A stretch of 37,161 bases of DNA from Planctomycetota bacterium (GTDB lineage Bacteria > Planctomycetota > Phycisphaerae > Sedimentisphaerales > Anaerohalosphaeraceae). Positions 1 to 8,646 of the stretch are shown in pieces. Numbering within the stretch: position 1 is the first letter of the stretch; each line of letters opens with the position of its first letter. The translations under genes were made by a program, and so were the position numbers. The notes beneath the pieces are model-generated. The model worked only from the letters and a program-made list of their open reading frames with translations, ran no database searches and was not told the DNA's origin. The stretch is taken from assembly GCA_013349435.1 (NCBI GenBank), contig DUZQ01000029.1:1-37161 (forward strand), given 5' to 3'.

Positions 1-37
1 CGAACAAATGAGGACAGCCGGATAGTCCGATAACTTG

Positions 38-55
38 CCCACCCCATGGGGTGGG
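38..55. repeat. 18-bp perfect palindrome
   Basis: The sequence CCCACCCCATGGGGTGGG is identical to its own reverse complement. With no loop it is more likely a protein-binding site or cruciform-prone site than an RNA terminator, and no T-tract follows on either strand. Its function is unknown. Confidence 0.8.
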
Positions 56-104
56 TTGGGACAGGAAAATGACTGGATTGATAAGCGATAAAAAAATGTG
101 CGAA

Positions 105-138
105 ACTTTCTTGACGCTACCACTTTCTTGACGCTACC
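105..138. repeat. Two head-to-tail copies of a 17-bp unit
   Basis: The unit ACTTTCTTGACGCTACC occurs twice with no spacer (105-121 and 122-138). An exact tandem duplication in otherwise unique DNA suggests replication slippage or the scar of an insertion event. I cannot tie it to a named insertion sequence from memory. Confidence 0.85.
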
Positions 139-210
139 GGGCAGGATCATTGAACCAAAACATGAAGTTAGCGAAAATGCTGAAATCCGATGTATCGAAA
201 GACTTGGCGG

Positions 211-292
211 GCTGCTAAAGTCGTATCACCGATTAGCAGCATAAGAATCGGCAAGGTGACACCTTTGGGATGAGATACACGGATATGTGTAT
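211..292. repeat. Cluster of inverted repeats, partly mutually exclusive
   Basis: There are four self-complementary pairs. GCTGCTAA (211-218) pairs with TTAGCAGC (233-240). CCGATT (229-234) pairs with AATCGG (247-252) and would compete with the first pair. AAGGTG/CACCTT lies near 254-267. ATACAC (275-280) pairs with GTGTAT (287-292). None is followed by a T-tract. The clustering hints at a folded RNA or the footprint of an element, but the pairs are short. Confidence 0.5.
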
Positions 293-463
293 TACAACAA
301 TCTTTGCAGACGGTAAGTGATTTAAAATGTCTTTAGAAATTCTGCACAACCAATTTTGGCAAATACCAGTTTGAAACAGCCCAATTTTTGAATATTAACT
401 CTATAATGAGCAACGATTTAAGGGCAGATGAATATTTGCACGGTACGCCTAAAGTTTTAGAAA

Positions 464-537
<74 letters not shown>

Positions 538-545
538 GCATTTTT

Positions 546-601
546 CGTATCTCGTGTTTCGTGAAGCGTATCTCGTATTGCACTAACTACATACTATCCA
601 A
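546..601 (-). repeat. Short direct repeats between the HIT gene and tRNA-fMet
   Basis: The 10-mer CGTATCTCGT occurs at 546-555 and again at 567-576 on the plus strand. Just upstream (582-601) the minus strand reads AGTATGT-AGTTAGT, which resembles the AGTT-type heptamers found after other stop codons in this window. The role is unknown. The rest of the 538-661 spacer shows a weak promoter-like pair (TTGATA, 17 nt, TACTTT) that could serve the tRNA, but the -10 is poor. Confidence 0.45.
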
Positions 602-661
602 AACTAACAATACTAAAGTAACACTCCAAACCTGTTTTATCAATAGCCAAAGCCTGTAAAA

Positions 662-1078
662 CTAAAGATTTTCAGAAATCTTTACGGCTAATTCATCGGC
701 GCGGCCCTGTTCATACTCATACGCAGGCCAACGCGTGAAAACCTCGTCACCTTCATTCCGCGGTATTATATGAAAATGCACATGGTCCACCAATTGTCCC
801 GCCACCCGGCCATTGTTGCACAATACATTATATCCGCCTCCGCCCACGGCACCAACAACCGCCTGGGCAATTTTGGCCACACAGGCACCGATACTACCTA
901 AAACCTCCGGTGGGCACTGATGCAATCTTTCAAAATGTGCTTTAGGAACAACCAGCGTATGTCCGTCACTAACAGGCCTGATATCCAGAAAAGCGATCAC
1001 CGAGTCATCCTCATAGATCTTCTTGCACGGAATCTTGCCAATTACTATCTTACAGAAGATGCATTCATTTTTACTCAT
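662..1078 (-). CDS. HIT-family (histidine triad, HinT-like) nucleotide hydrolase
   Basis: This 138-residue cytoplasmic protein has the defining histidine triad HVHFHIIP (His99, His101, His103). In the family the middle histidine attacks phosphoramidates or AMP conjugates such as AMP-lysine and purine nucleoside phosphoramidates. The N-terminal Cys6-x2-Cys9 pair is typical of zinc-binding HinT proteins. Length and organisation match the family. It follows rplQ by about 45 nt and closes the ribosomal-protein run. Its presence there is probably simple read-through co-transcription, with no ribosomal role implied. The substrate cannot be read from the sequence. Confidence 0.93.
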   Translation of the reverse strand: MSKNECIFCKIVIGKIPCKKIYEDDSVIAFLDIRPVSDGHTLVVPKAHFERLHQCPPEVLGSIGACVAKIAQAVVGAVGGGGYNVLCNNGRVAGQLVDHVHFHIIPRNEGDEVFTRWPAYEYEQGRADELAVKISENL

Positions 1079-1123
1079 TCAGGTGCTCTTTGATTTTGCT
1101 CTGTTACCATATCATTACGATAA

Positions 1124-1612
1124 TCAGTCGTTGCCACCGGCTCGTTCTGGCCTTTTCCCGCCTGAGCCTTTTTTTCTGCTGCCCGAACGTTCTTTAGCGG
1201 TCTGTTCTTCTTTCTGATCGACGAGCTGCAGCAAAACCAACTGCCCATTATCACCAAGCCTTCTTTTGGCAAGATGTATTATCCGAGTGTACCCCCCGGG
1301 CCTGTCAAGATAACGCGGCCCCAGTTCACTGAACAACTTGCCGACAACTGTACCGCTCTTGACCGTTTCGCCCTCTTCGTCCCTGTATATCATCCGATTA
1401 CCCAAAAGCGAAATTGCTCTGCGGCGAGACGCAAGGTCTCCCCGCTTGGCCAGCGTAATCAGTTTCTCGGCAAAGCCGCGCACCTCTTTAGCCTTCTGGA
1501 TAGTCGTAGAAATCGTCTCATGTTCAAAAAGCGACGACACAAGATTGCGACGCATTGCCAAACGGTGCGCGCTTGTTCGACTTAAACGAGCTCCTGCTAC
1601 TTGATGACGCAT
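1124..1612 (-). CDS. rplQ: 50S ribosomal protein L17
   Basis: L17 binds the 23S rRNA near the exit-tunnel surface of the large subunit. The start MRHQ and the block RRNLVSSLFEHETISTT are family signatures. The 162-residue length exceeds the usual 115-130 because of a charged C-terminal tail (about residues 133-162) rich in Lys, Arg, Gly, Glu and Ser, likely disordered and rRNA-contacting. It sits directly after rpoA, as in most bacteria. An AGGA motif lies about 9 nt before the ATG. Confidence 0.97.
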   Translation of the reverse strand: MRHQVAGARLSRTSAHRLAMRRNLVSSLFEHETISTTIQKAKEVRGFAEKLITLAKRGDLASRRRAISLLGNRMIYRDEEGETVKSGTVVGKLFSELGPRYLDRPGGYTRIIHLAKRRLGDNGQLVLLQLVDQKEEQTAKERSGSRKKGSGGKRPERAGGND

Positions 1613-1683
1613 ACTATTAATCCTAATACGTTAACTCTTTCATTATTCAGTCCCGATGTCCTGTGCCGATTCAGCGAAGACAA

Positions 1684-2685
1684 TCATTCTTCCTCCGTCA
1701 TGCCCAGAGAAAGACCCAAATCCGCCAGCTTTCTCTTGACTTCCCGTAAACTTGTTTTACCAAAGCTGCGAATCTTCAGCAAATCGGCATCCGTCTTCCT
1801 GACTAACTGCTCAACGGTCTCGATATGGTTTGACTCAAGACAATTGTTGGACCTGACCGTCAACTCCAATGCCTCGATCGGCATTGCCAGCTTAGCCGCT
1901 ACTTCTTCATCCAAACCGGCTCCCTCAGTGTCTTCGGAGACCATCTTTTCGGCAATAGTATCCTCGCCGATTTCAGAATACTGGACGAACGGATTGATGT
2001 ATTTGCGAAGAATCTTGCCCGCCTCCACCAGCGCCATTTCAGGCGTAATCGTACCATCAGTCCAAATCTCCAATGTCAGCCTGTCATAATTTGTGCGCTG
2101 GCCGACACGAGTATCATCCGTCCTGTATCTGACACGTACAATCGGCGAGTAAATCGCGTCAATCTCTATTCTGCCGACCTCCTGATTAAACCTGTCAGCC
2201 TCCGCAATTCTCTCAGACGCCGGCGAGTACCCCCTCCCGCTTTCAACCACCATCTCCATCTCAAATTTGACGTCCTCGGTAAGCGTCGCCAGAACGATAT
2301 CCTTGTTGACTATCTCGATGAATGGGTCCGCCTCGATAATATCCGCCGTAACCTTGCCCTTGCCCTGAGCTTTGAGTGTGATTGTCCTGGCTTGCTCAGA
2401 CTTTGAACGCACTATAAGCTTTTTGACGTTCATTAATATGTCCGTAACATCCTCCATAACCCCTTTGATTGTCGAAAACTCATGGTCAACACCGCCGATT
2501 TTAACCGATGTAACGGCGCTTCCCTGCAGGGACGAAAGCAGGACACGACGCAGGCTGTTACCGATAGTTGTTCCAAAACCCCGCTCAAACGGCTCAATAT
2601 AAAACTTGCCGTACGTTTCCGCCGACACCTCCTTGTCCCGCTCGATACGCGTCGGTAATTCCAATCCTCTCCATGTTATTCTCAT
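1684..2685 (-). CDS. rpoA: DNA-directed RNA polymerase subunit alpha
   Basis: Two copies of alpha nucleate RNA polymerase assembly. The N-terminal assembly domain spans about residues 1-235, including ERGFGTTIGNSLRR and GVMEDVTDILMN. A flexible linker follows. The C-terminal domain (about 268-328) has the conserved LTVRSNNCL and GLSLGM. The DNA-contacting residues corresponding to E. coli R265, N268 and G296 are present as R278, N281 and G309, so recognition of A/T-rich UP elements is expected. Length is 333 residues against about 329 in E. coli. A strong AGGAGG lies 6-7 nt before the ATG. The 117-nt spacer from rpsD shows no clear promoter. Confidence 0.98.
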   Translation of the reverse strand: MRITWRGLELPTRIERDKEVSAETYGKFYIEPFERGFGTTIGNSLRRVLLSSLQGSAVTSVKIGGVDHEFSTIKGVMEDVTDILMNVKKLIVRSKSEQARTITLKAQGKGKVTADIIEADPFIEIVNKDIVLATLTEDVKFEMEMVVESGRGYSPASERIAEADRFNQEVGRIEIDAIYSPIVRVRYRTDDTRVGQRTNYDRLTLEIWTDGTITPEMALVEAGKILRKYINPFVQYSEIGEDTIAEKMVSEDTEGAGLDEEVAAKLAMPIEALELTVRSNNCLESNHIETVEQLVRKTDADLLKIRSFGKTSLREVKRKLADLGLSLGMTEEE

Positions 2686-2802
2686 TTACGGCCTCCTAAA
2701 AAACGCGACAAATGTTCTCAGCAGCCTTTGTCTTTGGCCAATCCGCGACTAAAACCGCTCTCTGCTATTCGCCGCAACATCGAACTCAAATCAAGTCAAA
2801 AA

Positions 2803-3435
2803 CTATCTCGAACAGAACTCAACCACCAGGTGTTCCTCAACAACAAGCTGAACATCATCACGACTCGGCAACCCGACCACCGTAGCTGCGGGCCTTTCCG
2901 GGTCAACCTGAAGCCAGCCCTGAACCACATAGTTTGGATTGCTCGACAACTGCGTCTTGACTAACTCGCGGCTCTTTGCTGAATCCTTCAGGTCGATTTT
3001 GTCACCAATCTTTAACGTAAAGTCCGCTATATCAACCTTGCGACCGTTAACACGCACATGCCCGTGGCTGATTAACTGCCTGGCCGCCTTGCGCGACGAG
3101 GCGAAGTTGGCTTTATAAACAACATTATCCAGGCGTCTCTCCAAAAGCTCCAACAGGACCTGACCTGTGTCACCTTTCACCCGCTCGGCCTTGTGGAAAT
3201 AGCGCATAAATTGTTTCTCACCCAAGCCATAATATCTTTTGACTTTCTGCTTTTCTCGAAGCCTGACTCCATAATCACTGCTTCTTCCGCGCCTCCACCC
3301 ATGCATTCCGGGACCCATCGTCCGCTCATGCTTCTCCACTGCGCACTTACCCGTCTCACACCTGCCGCCCTTAAGCATCAGCTTCATGCCTTCCCGGCGA
3401 CAATGCTTACATGATGACCCAAGATAACGTCCCAT
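2803..3435 (-). CDS. rpsD: 30S ribosomal protein S4
   Basis: S4 is a primary 16S rRNA binder that starts small-subunit assembly and is also a known translational regulator in other bacteria. The N-terminal region carries four zinc-ligand cysteines (Cys9, Cys12, Cys26, Cys31), so this is the zinc-binding C+ form. The S4 RNA-binding domain is visible from about residue 97 (ERRLDNVVYKANFASSRKAA, then QLISHGHVRVNG). Its 210 residues are normal. It lies between rpsK and rpoA, the standard alpha-operon position. A GGAAG motif precedes the ATG by about 10 nt. Confidence 0.98.
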   Translation of the reverse strand: MGRYLGSSCKHCRREGMKLMLKGGRCETGKCAVEKHERTMGPGMHGWRRGRSSDYGVRLREKQKVKRYYGLGEKQFMRYFHKAERVKGDTGQVLLELLERRLDNVVYKANFASSRKAARQLISHGHVRVNGRKVDIADFTLKIGDKIDLKDSAKSRELVKTQLSSNPNYVVQGWLQVDPERPAATVVGLPSRDDVQLVVEEHLVVEFCSR

Positions 3436-3513
3436 ATCAAATCAACTTCCAAATATCAATAACTCAAAAACCTTGTCCCAAACCCGATGAGGGATTCAAG
3501 CAAAAACTGTCTT

Positions 3514-3900
3514 CTATACCCTCCTTCTCTTACGCGGCCGACAGCCGTTATGAGGAATTGGTGTAATATCTTCTATCGATGAAATTCTAAGGCCCACCTG
3601 CTGGATAGAGGATATCGCCGACTCACGCCCGGAGCCCGGCCCCTTAACTTTAATCTCCACTTCACGTACTCCGTAACGCATGGCTGCGCGGGCACATTTC
3701 TCCGCCGCCCTTTGCGCCGCAAAAGGCGTGCTCTTCCTCGACCCTTTAAAGCCAACCGTCCCCGCAGAGTCACGGCAAATCGTATCACCGTTTGTGTCGG
3801 TGATGGTGATCAACGTATTATTAAATGTCGCCTTAATATAGACTACTGCCCGTATAACGTTTCTTCTGACTCCTCGCCTGCCACTTCTGGTTCTGGCCAT
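3514..3900 (-). CDS. rpsK: 30S ribosomal protein S11
   Basis: S11 lines the platform near the mRNA exit. Family blocks include [33 protein letters not shown] and the basic C-terminus [11 protein letters not shown]. The longer in-frame GTG at 3909 overlaps the best Shine-Dalgarno (AGGTGG). The ATG 5 nt after that motif is therefore taken as the start, giving 128 residues, the normal length. It is flanked by rpsM and rpsD. Confidence 0.96.
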   Translation of the reverse strand: MARTRSGRRGVRRNVIRAVVYIKATFNNTLITITDTNGDTICRDSAGTVGFKGSRKSTPFAAQRAAEKCARAAMRYGVREVEIKVKGPGSGRESAISSIQQVGLRISSIEDITPIPHNGCRPRKRRRV

Positions 3901-3947
3901 TCGCGCCACCTATCCTAAAACATAAAAATCGGCTCTGAAAGAAACCA

Positions 3948-4331
3948 CTACCTCAACTCTTTCACACCTCTCTTGCCCGCGACGGTTTTCTTCTTCCCTT
4001 TTCGCGTCCGTGCATTGCTTCGAGTCTGCTGCCCGCGTACCGGCAATCCGCGCCGGTGGCGTATTCCTCTATAACAGGTTATGTCGCGCAGACGAGCTAT
4101 GTTCTGTGATACCTGGCGCCGAAGCTGACCTTCAACAATACAGTCACGGTCGATAATCTGTGTTATTCGACTTACCTCATCTTCAGTAAGCTTGCCGGCC
4201 TTGACCGTATTAGTAACACCAGCCTCCTTTAATATCATATCAGCCGTGCACTTGCCTATCCCATGAATATACGTCAGCGCCACCCATACCGGCTTGTTAT
4301 TTGGAACATCAACTCCCACTATACGCGGCAT
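3948..4331 (-). CDS. rpsM: 30S ribosomal protein S13
   Basis: S13 sits in the head of the small subunit and contacts the P-site tRNA and the B1 inter-subunit bridges. The start [15 protein letters not shown], the YIHGIG helix-hairpin element and the basic C-terminus [19 protein letters not shown] are diagnostic. At 127 residues it is slightly longer than the typical 118-122. A clear AGGAG lies 5 nt before the ATG. It follows rpmJ, as in the classic alpha operon. Confidence 0.98.
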   Translation of the reverse strand: MPRIVGVDVPNNKPVWVALTYIHGIGKCTADMILKEAGVTNTVKAGKLTEDEVSRITQIIDRDCIVEGQLRRQVSQNIARLRDITCYRGIRHRRGLPVRGQQTRSNARTRKGKKKTVAGKRGVKELR

Positions 4332-4368
4332 AAAAACTCCTGTTAAAGCCTAAACGTCAAAATTAACT

Positions 4369-4485
4369 TCAGCCCTGTCTCTGTTTATGACGGGGATTCG
4401 CCGAGCAAATCACTCGTATAACACCTTTACGCCGAATCAACTTGCAACTCTCACAAATTCGCTTTACCGAACTTCTAACCTTCAT
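4369..4485 (-). CDS. rpmJ: 50S ribosomal protein L36
   Basis: This 38-residue protein begins [15 protein letters not shown] and ends NPRHKQRQG, a near-canonical L36. The zinc ligands Cys11, Cys14, Cys27 and His33 are all present, so it is the zinc-binding form. A GGTGGTG motif lies 7 nt before the ATG. It falls in the infA-rpsM gap, the standard place for rpmJ. It is easily missed because of its size, but it is unambiguous on translation. Confidence 0.97.
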   Translation of the reverse strand: MKVRSSVKRICESCKLIRRKGVIRVICSANPRHKQRQG

Positions 4486-4512
4486 AACAAACACCACCAT
4501 TTCATTCTATTT

Positions 4513-4728
4513 TCAGTTTCGCAAAACTATGCGCCCACGCGACAGGTCATATGGACTCATCTCAACAGTTACCTTGTCACCAGGCAAAATCCGAATAAAA
4601 TGCATCCGCATCTTGCCCGACACATGCGCCAGAACCTGATGACCGTTTTCAAGTTCAACCTTGAACATCGCGTTCGGCAATGCATCGATAACCTTCGCCT
4701 CAAGCCTGATTGCGTCTCTCTTGGCCAC
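4513..4728 (-). CDS. infA: Translation initiation factor IF-1
   Basis: IF-1 occupies the ribosomal A site during initiation and assists IF-2 and IF-3. The whole protein is one OB-fold, with [20 protein letters not shown] and the C-terminal [10 protein letters not shown] place the start at the GTG whose product begins [11 protein letters not shown]. That gives 71 residues, aligning with the 72-residue family. An in-frame GTG 12 nt upstream (at 4740) would add four residues, and its A/G-rich upstream region means it cannot be excluded. The gene lies between map and rpmJ, the Firmicutes-type arrangement. Confidence 0.93.
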   Translation of the reverse strand: MAKRDAIRLEAKVIDALPNAMFKVELENGHQVLAHVSGKMRMHFIRILPGDKVTVEMSPYDLSRGRIVLRN

Positions 4729-4795
4729 AACCTTTCTCACAGCTAATCGTTCTTGTTCCTTTCCTCTGCCGTCAAGTTTACCGCCCGAGGATCGC

Positions 4796-5572
4796 TCATA
4801 CCGTCATCACCTCACAACCACTCTTCACTATCGCTAAAGTATGCTCAAAATGGGCAGAGCACTTACCGTCTTTGGTCACAACCGTCCAGCCGTCACGCAG
4901 CGTCCTGACCGAACTGGTGCCCATGTTCACCATAGGCTCTACCGCCAGCATCATCCCTTCCCGCAGAATTATATCATTCTTCATCAGTTCCTCACTCACA
5001 AAATTCGGTATCTTCGGGTCCTCATGCATCTGTCTGCCGATGCCATGACCGACAAAATCCTTCACAACCGAAAATCCCGCACGCTTCGCACACGCTTCCA
5101 TTCGGCCTGCAATCCGGCTCCACTTCACGCCGGGTGCCGAGGTTTCTATCGCAATATCAAGAAGCTGCTTGGTAACATCTATAAGCTTCTGCCTGGCCGG
5201 CGAAATCCTTCCGATTCCGAAAGTCAAGGCCGCATCACCGCAGTAGCCGGTCAACTTCACGCCGTAGTCTATACTCAGAATGTCTCCATTTTTCAGGCGA
5301 GTCCCGGCCGATGGAATACCGTGAACCACCTGCTCATTTATCGACGCACAAATAATCCCCGGGAACGGCCTTTTTGCATAGGGGCTTTCGACTCCCTTAA
5401 ACAGGGCCGTCCCCCCCGCACGGGCGGTTACTTCGGCCGCCAACTCGTCCAGCCGACCGGTACTCATCCCCGGCTTCGCTGCGTCCCGCACTTTTGAAAG
5501 AACCTCTGCGACCACCGCTCCAGCCCTACGAAGTAATTCTATCTCCCTACTGCTTCTGAGCGTTATAGCCAT
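4796..5572 (-). CDS. map: Type I methionine aminopeptidase
   Basis: It removes the initiator methionine from nascent proteins. All metal-centre and catalytic residues are recognisable: His84, Asp102, Asp113, His176 ([10 protein letters not shown]), Glu212 (EPM) and Glu243 (EHT). These correspond to E. coli H79, D97, D108, H171, E204 and E235. It is 258 residues, normal for type Ia enzymes without the extra N-terminal zinc domain. The adk stop codon TAG abuts this ATG with no spacer, implying translational coupling. Confidence 0.97.
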   Translation of the reverse strand: MAITLRSSREIELLRRAGAVVAEVLSKVRDAAKPGMSTGRLDELAAEVTARAGGTALFKGVESPYAKRPFPGIICASINEQVVHGIPSAGTRLKNGDILSIDYGVKLTGYCGDAALTFGIGRISPARQKLIDVTKQLLDIAIETSAPGVKWSRIAGRMEACAKRAGFSVVKDFVGHGIGRQMHEDPKIPNFVSEELMKNDIILREGMMLAVEPMVNMGTSSVRTLRDGWTVVTKDGKCSAHFEHTLAIVKSGCEVMTV

Positions 5573-6232
5573 CTAACCAATCCGGTTGCAAAGAACGTCA
5601 AGGTTCGAAAATATCGACGCCGTTACATCATCAATCCCACCGGCAGCATCAATATCAATAACCGTTTTATCTCTTCGTCTGTAGTAACCAACGACCGCGG
5701 AGGTCTGCTCGTGATAAGCCTTAAGCCTGTCGGCAACCACCTCCGGAGTGTCGTCTGTTCTCTGGACAAGCTTCTGCCCGTCCCTGTCGCAAATGCCCTC
5801 CATACGCGGTTTCAGATTCTCTATATGATAAACCGCACCGCACTGAGGACAGCTTCTCCGACCGGTCAGTCGGCTCAGAATCCGGCCGTCGGATACCTGC
5901 AGGTTGATAATCCCGGTTATTTCTTCGGCCGCCTCAAACAGCGCCTTATCCAGTTCCTCAGCCTGAACCGCCGTCCGCGGGAAACCGTCCAGAACATATC
6001 CTCCAGCCGATTTTTTTATTGCGTCAATCATCATATCGATGATAACATCATCCGGCACCAACCGTCCGGTATCCATATAGTCTTGAGCCTTTTGTCCGAG
6101 TTCCGTTCCCGCAGCACGCTCAGCCCGGAGAATATCGCCACTCGACAAGTGTGCTATCTCGTACTTGTCGGAAATACGCTTACATTGAGTGCCTTTGCCG
6201 GCACCGGGCGGCCCCAATAAAATCAATTTCAT
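5573..6232 (-). CDS. adk: Adenylate kinase
   Basis: It catalyses ATP + AMP to 2 ADP in the cytoplasm. The P-loop GPPGAGKGT (residues 7-15), the AMP-binding SSGDILR and DGFPRT motifs, and a long LID are present. The LID has a zinc site of the Cys-Cys-Cys-Asp type (Cys128, Cys131, Cys148, Asp151), as in Gram-positive and other long-form enzymes. Length is 219 residues. Its ATG overlaps the secY stop in an ATGA arrangement, and map begins immediately after its stop, so the three genes are tightly coupled. AAGGGGG lies about 6 nt before the start. Confidence 0.98.
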   Translation of the reverse strand: MKLILLGPPGAGKGTQCKRISDKYEIAHLSSGDILRAERAAGTELGQKAQDYMDTGRLVPDDVIIDMMIDAIKKSAGGYVLDGFPRTAVQAEELDKALFEAAEEITGIINLQVSDGRILSRLTGRRSCPQCGAVYHIENLKPRMEGICDRDGQKLVQRTDDTPEVVADRLKAYHEQTSAVVGYYRRRDKTVIDIDAAGGIDDVTASIFSNLDVLCNRIG

Positions 6233-7584
6233 CTGTACGCCCCCTTAATCCTGCCGGTATCGGTGAACCCTTCGTAGTGTCGCATTATCAGGTTGGCCTC
6301 AATCCTTTGAACAAGGTCAAGGGAAACACTAACGACAATCAAAAGCCCCGTACCACCCAGGAACGTTGCAATCCGCCATTCCACGCCTATCAATTGAACG
6401 ACAAGGCTCGGGACCACCGCGATAAAAGCCAGAAAAGCGGCGCCAAAATATGTTATGCGAATCATTACCGTCTCCAGGTATTCAGCCGTTCGGTGCCCGG
6501 GACGAAGCCCCGGAATGAAGCTGCCCGAATCACGAAGACGCTTGGCCATATCCTTGGGTTGAAACTGTACCGTTGTCCAGAAATATGCAAATGCAAATAT
6601 CATAGTAACAAACATTACATTATAAGTGAAAGCAGAAGGCATAAACGCCGCCTGCAACTGAGAGAGAAATCCTGTCTGGCGCAGACTTTTTATGCGCTCG
6701 AGCTGCTGGATAACAATCGGGGGAAACATCATCAAACTCGAAGCAAAGATAATCGGCATCACCCCACCATGATTGACCCGAAGAGGCAGATAATGCCTCT
6801 GCCCGCCGTACATCCGCCTGCCACGCATCTGTCTGGCCTGCTGAATCGGTATCCTGCGCTGACCCTGCGTTATGAGTATCGCCCCGGCTACAACAAAAAC
6901 AAAGGCTGCCAGCAAAAATATTATTGTACCCGGCCCATATTTTCCCGTCGCAGCACCAACGTGAAAATCAGCGTTTTTCCACACCGTCATCAACGCACCG
7001 GGCATACGAGAAATAATCCCCGCCATAATCAGCAGACTTATACCGTTGCCGATTCCGTACTCATCTATCTGCTCACCAAGCCACATTAAAAACATTGTCC
7101 CCGCCGTCATCCCCACAACTCCCATAAATGCGGCACGCCCCCCCATTCCGGCATAAGTGAGCCCACCAAACATCTTCATAATCATCATCGATTGAATAAT
7201 GCACAACGGCACTGTTAAATATCTCGTATATTCCTGAATTTTCTTATAACCTGTCTGGCCCTCCTGCCTGAGCTTGCGAAGGGCCGGGACAACCTCACCC
7301 AGAAGCATCAAAATAATAGAAGCAGAGATATAAGGCATAATCCCCAAACCGAACAAACTCGTCTTGTCAAGCCTGCCGCCACTAAACATCTGCAGGTACT
7401 CGGCAACCCTGCCTATTGGTGAATCCGCACTCCTGCTGCCCGTCATTTGCGATATCTTAAGCTGGTCAAATCCCGGTATCGAAATATGAAACCCGATTCT
7501 GTATATACATAAAAGAGCTACGGTAAACAGAATCTTGTTCCGCAAATCCGGAATCCTGAAAATGTTTATTACTCTTCCTATCAT
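6229..7584 (-). CDS. secY: Preprotein translocase subunit SecY
   Basis: SecY forms the protein-conducting channel of the inner membrane. The 451-residue sequence has about ten hydrophobic helices and conserved cytosolic loops. These include the basic GQRRIPIQQARQMRGRRM segment and the SGSFIPGLRPGHRTAEYL loop that contacts SecA and ribosomes. The plug-region sequence after the first helix reads ISIPGFDQLK. It occupies the normal place at the end of the spc block, after rplO. SecE, its partner, lies about 25 kb upstream in the same run. A weak Shine-Dalgarno precedes the ATG. Confidence 0.98.
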   Translation of the reverse strand: MIGRVINIFRIPDLRNKILFTVALLCIYRIGFHISIPGFDQLKISQMTGSRSADSPIGRVAEYLQMFSGGRLDKTSLFGLGIMPYISASIILMLLGEVVPALRKLRQEGQTGYKKIQEYTRYLTVPLCIIQSMMIMKMFGGLTYAGMGGRAAFMGVVGMTAGTMFLMWLGEQIDEYGIGNGISLLIMAGIISRMPGALMTVWKNADFHVGAATGKYGPGTIIFLLAAFVFVVAGAILITQGQRRIPIQQARQMRGRRMYGGQRHYLPLRVNHGGVMPIIFASSLMMFPPIVIQQLERIKSLRQTGFLSQLQAAFMPSAFTYNVMFVTMIFAFAYFWTTVQFQPKDMAKRLRDSGSFIPGLRPGHRTAEYLETVMIRITYFGAAFLAFIAVVPSLVVQLIGVEWRIATFLGGTGLLIVVSVSLDLVQRIEANLIMRHYEGFTDTGRIKGAYR

Positions 7585-7614
7585 TATTACTCTATACCTG
7601 ACATTATCCTGATA

Positions 7615-8064
7615 TTAAGCAACCACTTTGGCTGTTCCGCCGCAGCCGGATATCTTCTGTTCGGCACTTCTGCTGAACTTATGCACGGCTACATCCAGTC
7701 TCTTGGTCAACTCACCATCGCCAAGAACTTTGACCCTGCTCTTTACACTGTCCACTAATCCCGCCAAAGCCAACGCCTTGACGTTTATCGCCGCTCCGTC
7801 ATCAAACGAATTTTCAAGCTGCGAAACGTTTACCACCTCATACCGACTCGCGAAACTGTAATTGTTGAAACCGCGCTTCGGCAGCCTGCGGAAAAACGGC
7901 ATCTGGCCGCCCTCATAAGTCCGGCGTATGGACGCACCGGACCTGCTCCCACAGCCCTTATGCCCACGACCACAAGTCTTGCCCCGGCCGGAACCTTTGC
8001 CTCTGCCCACACGCCTGGGACCCTTATGCCCACCGACAATCGCAGTTATTTCGTCGCTTAACAT
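7615..8064 (-). CDS. rplO: 50S ribosomal protein L15
   Basis: L15 is a late-assembly large-subunit protein. The Gly/Arg/Lys-rich N-terminal extension (RVGRGKGSGRGKTCGRGHKG) and the GGQMPFFRRLPKRGF block are diagnostic. An upstream in-frame TTG exists within rpsE. The ATG at 8064 has AAGGTGGTG 8 nt before it and gives a 149-residue protein of normal size, so it is chosen. Only 7 nt separate it from the rpsE stop, leaving no room for the rpmD gene that sits here in many bacteria. Confidence 0.97.
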   Translation of the reverse strand: MLSDEITAIVGGHKGPRRVGRGKGSGRGKTCGRGHKGCGSRSGASIRRTYEGGQMPFFRRLPKRGFNNYSFASRYEVVNVSQLENSFDDGAAINVKALALAGLVDSVKSRVKVLGDGELTKRLDVAVHKFSRSAEQKISGCGGTAKVVA

Positions 8065-8071
8065 TTTGACA

Positions 8072-8590
8072 TCACCACCTTCTAACTGTTTCAATCTTTA
8101 CTCCGCGGAGCGATTCAACCATCTCCTTGTCGCGCAACTTCAGCAAGCCATCCATGACGGCTTTGACGACATTCTTGGCCGATGTGCTGCCGTTAATCTT
8201 CGTCAGCACGTTACGAACTCCCGCGTATTCGAGAGCGGCACGCGCTGCGCTGCCGGCGATCACACCCGTACCGGGACTGGCTGGAACCATAGTTATACTC
8301 GTCGATCTGCACTTGCCGACAACCTTGTGCGGAAGCGTTCCGTCAACCAACACTATATCACACAGACTCTTCTTGGCATCTTTAACAGCCTTTTCTACGG
8401 CAGGGGGCACTTCGTTCGCTTTACCGTAGCCGATACCAACAGTCCCATTACGGTCTCCAACAACCACCAGCGCAGCAAAACTGAACCGGCGACCACCCTT
8501 GACAACCTTCGCACTGCGAAATACCTTCACTACGGTATCCTCTAACGGATGCTCGGCCGCTATATCCGCTTTAACCGCTTCTTGCGCCAA
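8072..8590 (-). CDS. rpsE: 30S ribosomal protein S5
   Basis: S5 lies at the mRNA entrance and takes part in decoding fidelity. The N-terminal double-stranded-RNA-binding fold is seen in VVKGGRRFSFAALVVVGD and GYGKANEVP. The C-terminal domain has PASPGTGVIAG and AGVRNVLTK. The start is TTG, supported by GGAG 7 nt upstream and by family length (172 residues). Rare start codons on abundant proteins are unusual but recur in this cluster. It is followed directly by rplO. Confidence 0.97.
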   Translation of the reverse strand: MAQEAVKADIAAEHPLEDTVVKVFRSAKVVKGGRRFSFAALVVVGDRNGTVGIGYGKANEVPPAVEKAVKDAKKSLCDIVLVDGTLPHKVVGKCRSTSITMVPASPGTGVIAGSAARAALEYAGVRNVLTKINGSTSAKNVVKAVMDGLLKLRDKEMVESLRGVKIETVRRW

Positions 8591-8646
8591 TGATAATCTC
8601 CACTAAAGTTTACAAAACCGATTAAATAACAATTCAGAGCAAGTAC

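Larger units (their letters stand above)
1..463. other. Gene-free region downstream of the initiator tRNA
   Basis: I find no convincing coding region on either strand. Reading frames are short and lack recognisable domains. The stretch holds an 18-bp palindrome, a 17-bp tandem duplication and a group of inverted repeats, each listed separately. It lies just past the 3' end of the tRNA, a common place for integrated elements, but no copy of the tRNA 3' end is visible here, so an attachment-site reading is not supported. It could be a decayed mobile element, a structured RNA or plain intergenic DNA. Confidence 0.6.

Noticed and set aside
162-218. Short plus-strand frame MKLAKMLKSDVSKDLAGC
   Set aside because: Only 18 residues, no Shine-Dalgarno and no recognisable relative; insufficient to call a gene or remnant.
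1-463. Integrated-element attachment site at the 3' end of tRNA-fMet
   Set aside because: No second copy of the tRNA 3' segment and no integrase gene are visible within the window.
1601-2089. Ser/Thr/Leu-rich plus-strand reading frame opposite rpoA
   Set aside because: Composition reflects the complement of rpoA; no motif.
6151-7089. 312-residue plus-strand reading frame opposite adk/secY
   Set aside because: A shadow of secY; its composition (His/Arg/Lys-rich, no hydrophobic core) is not protein-like.
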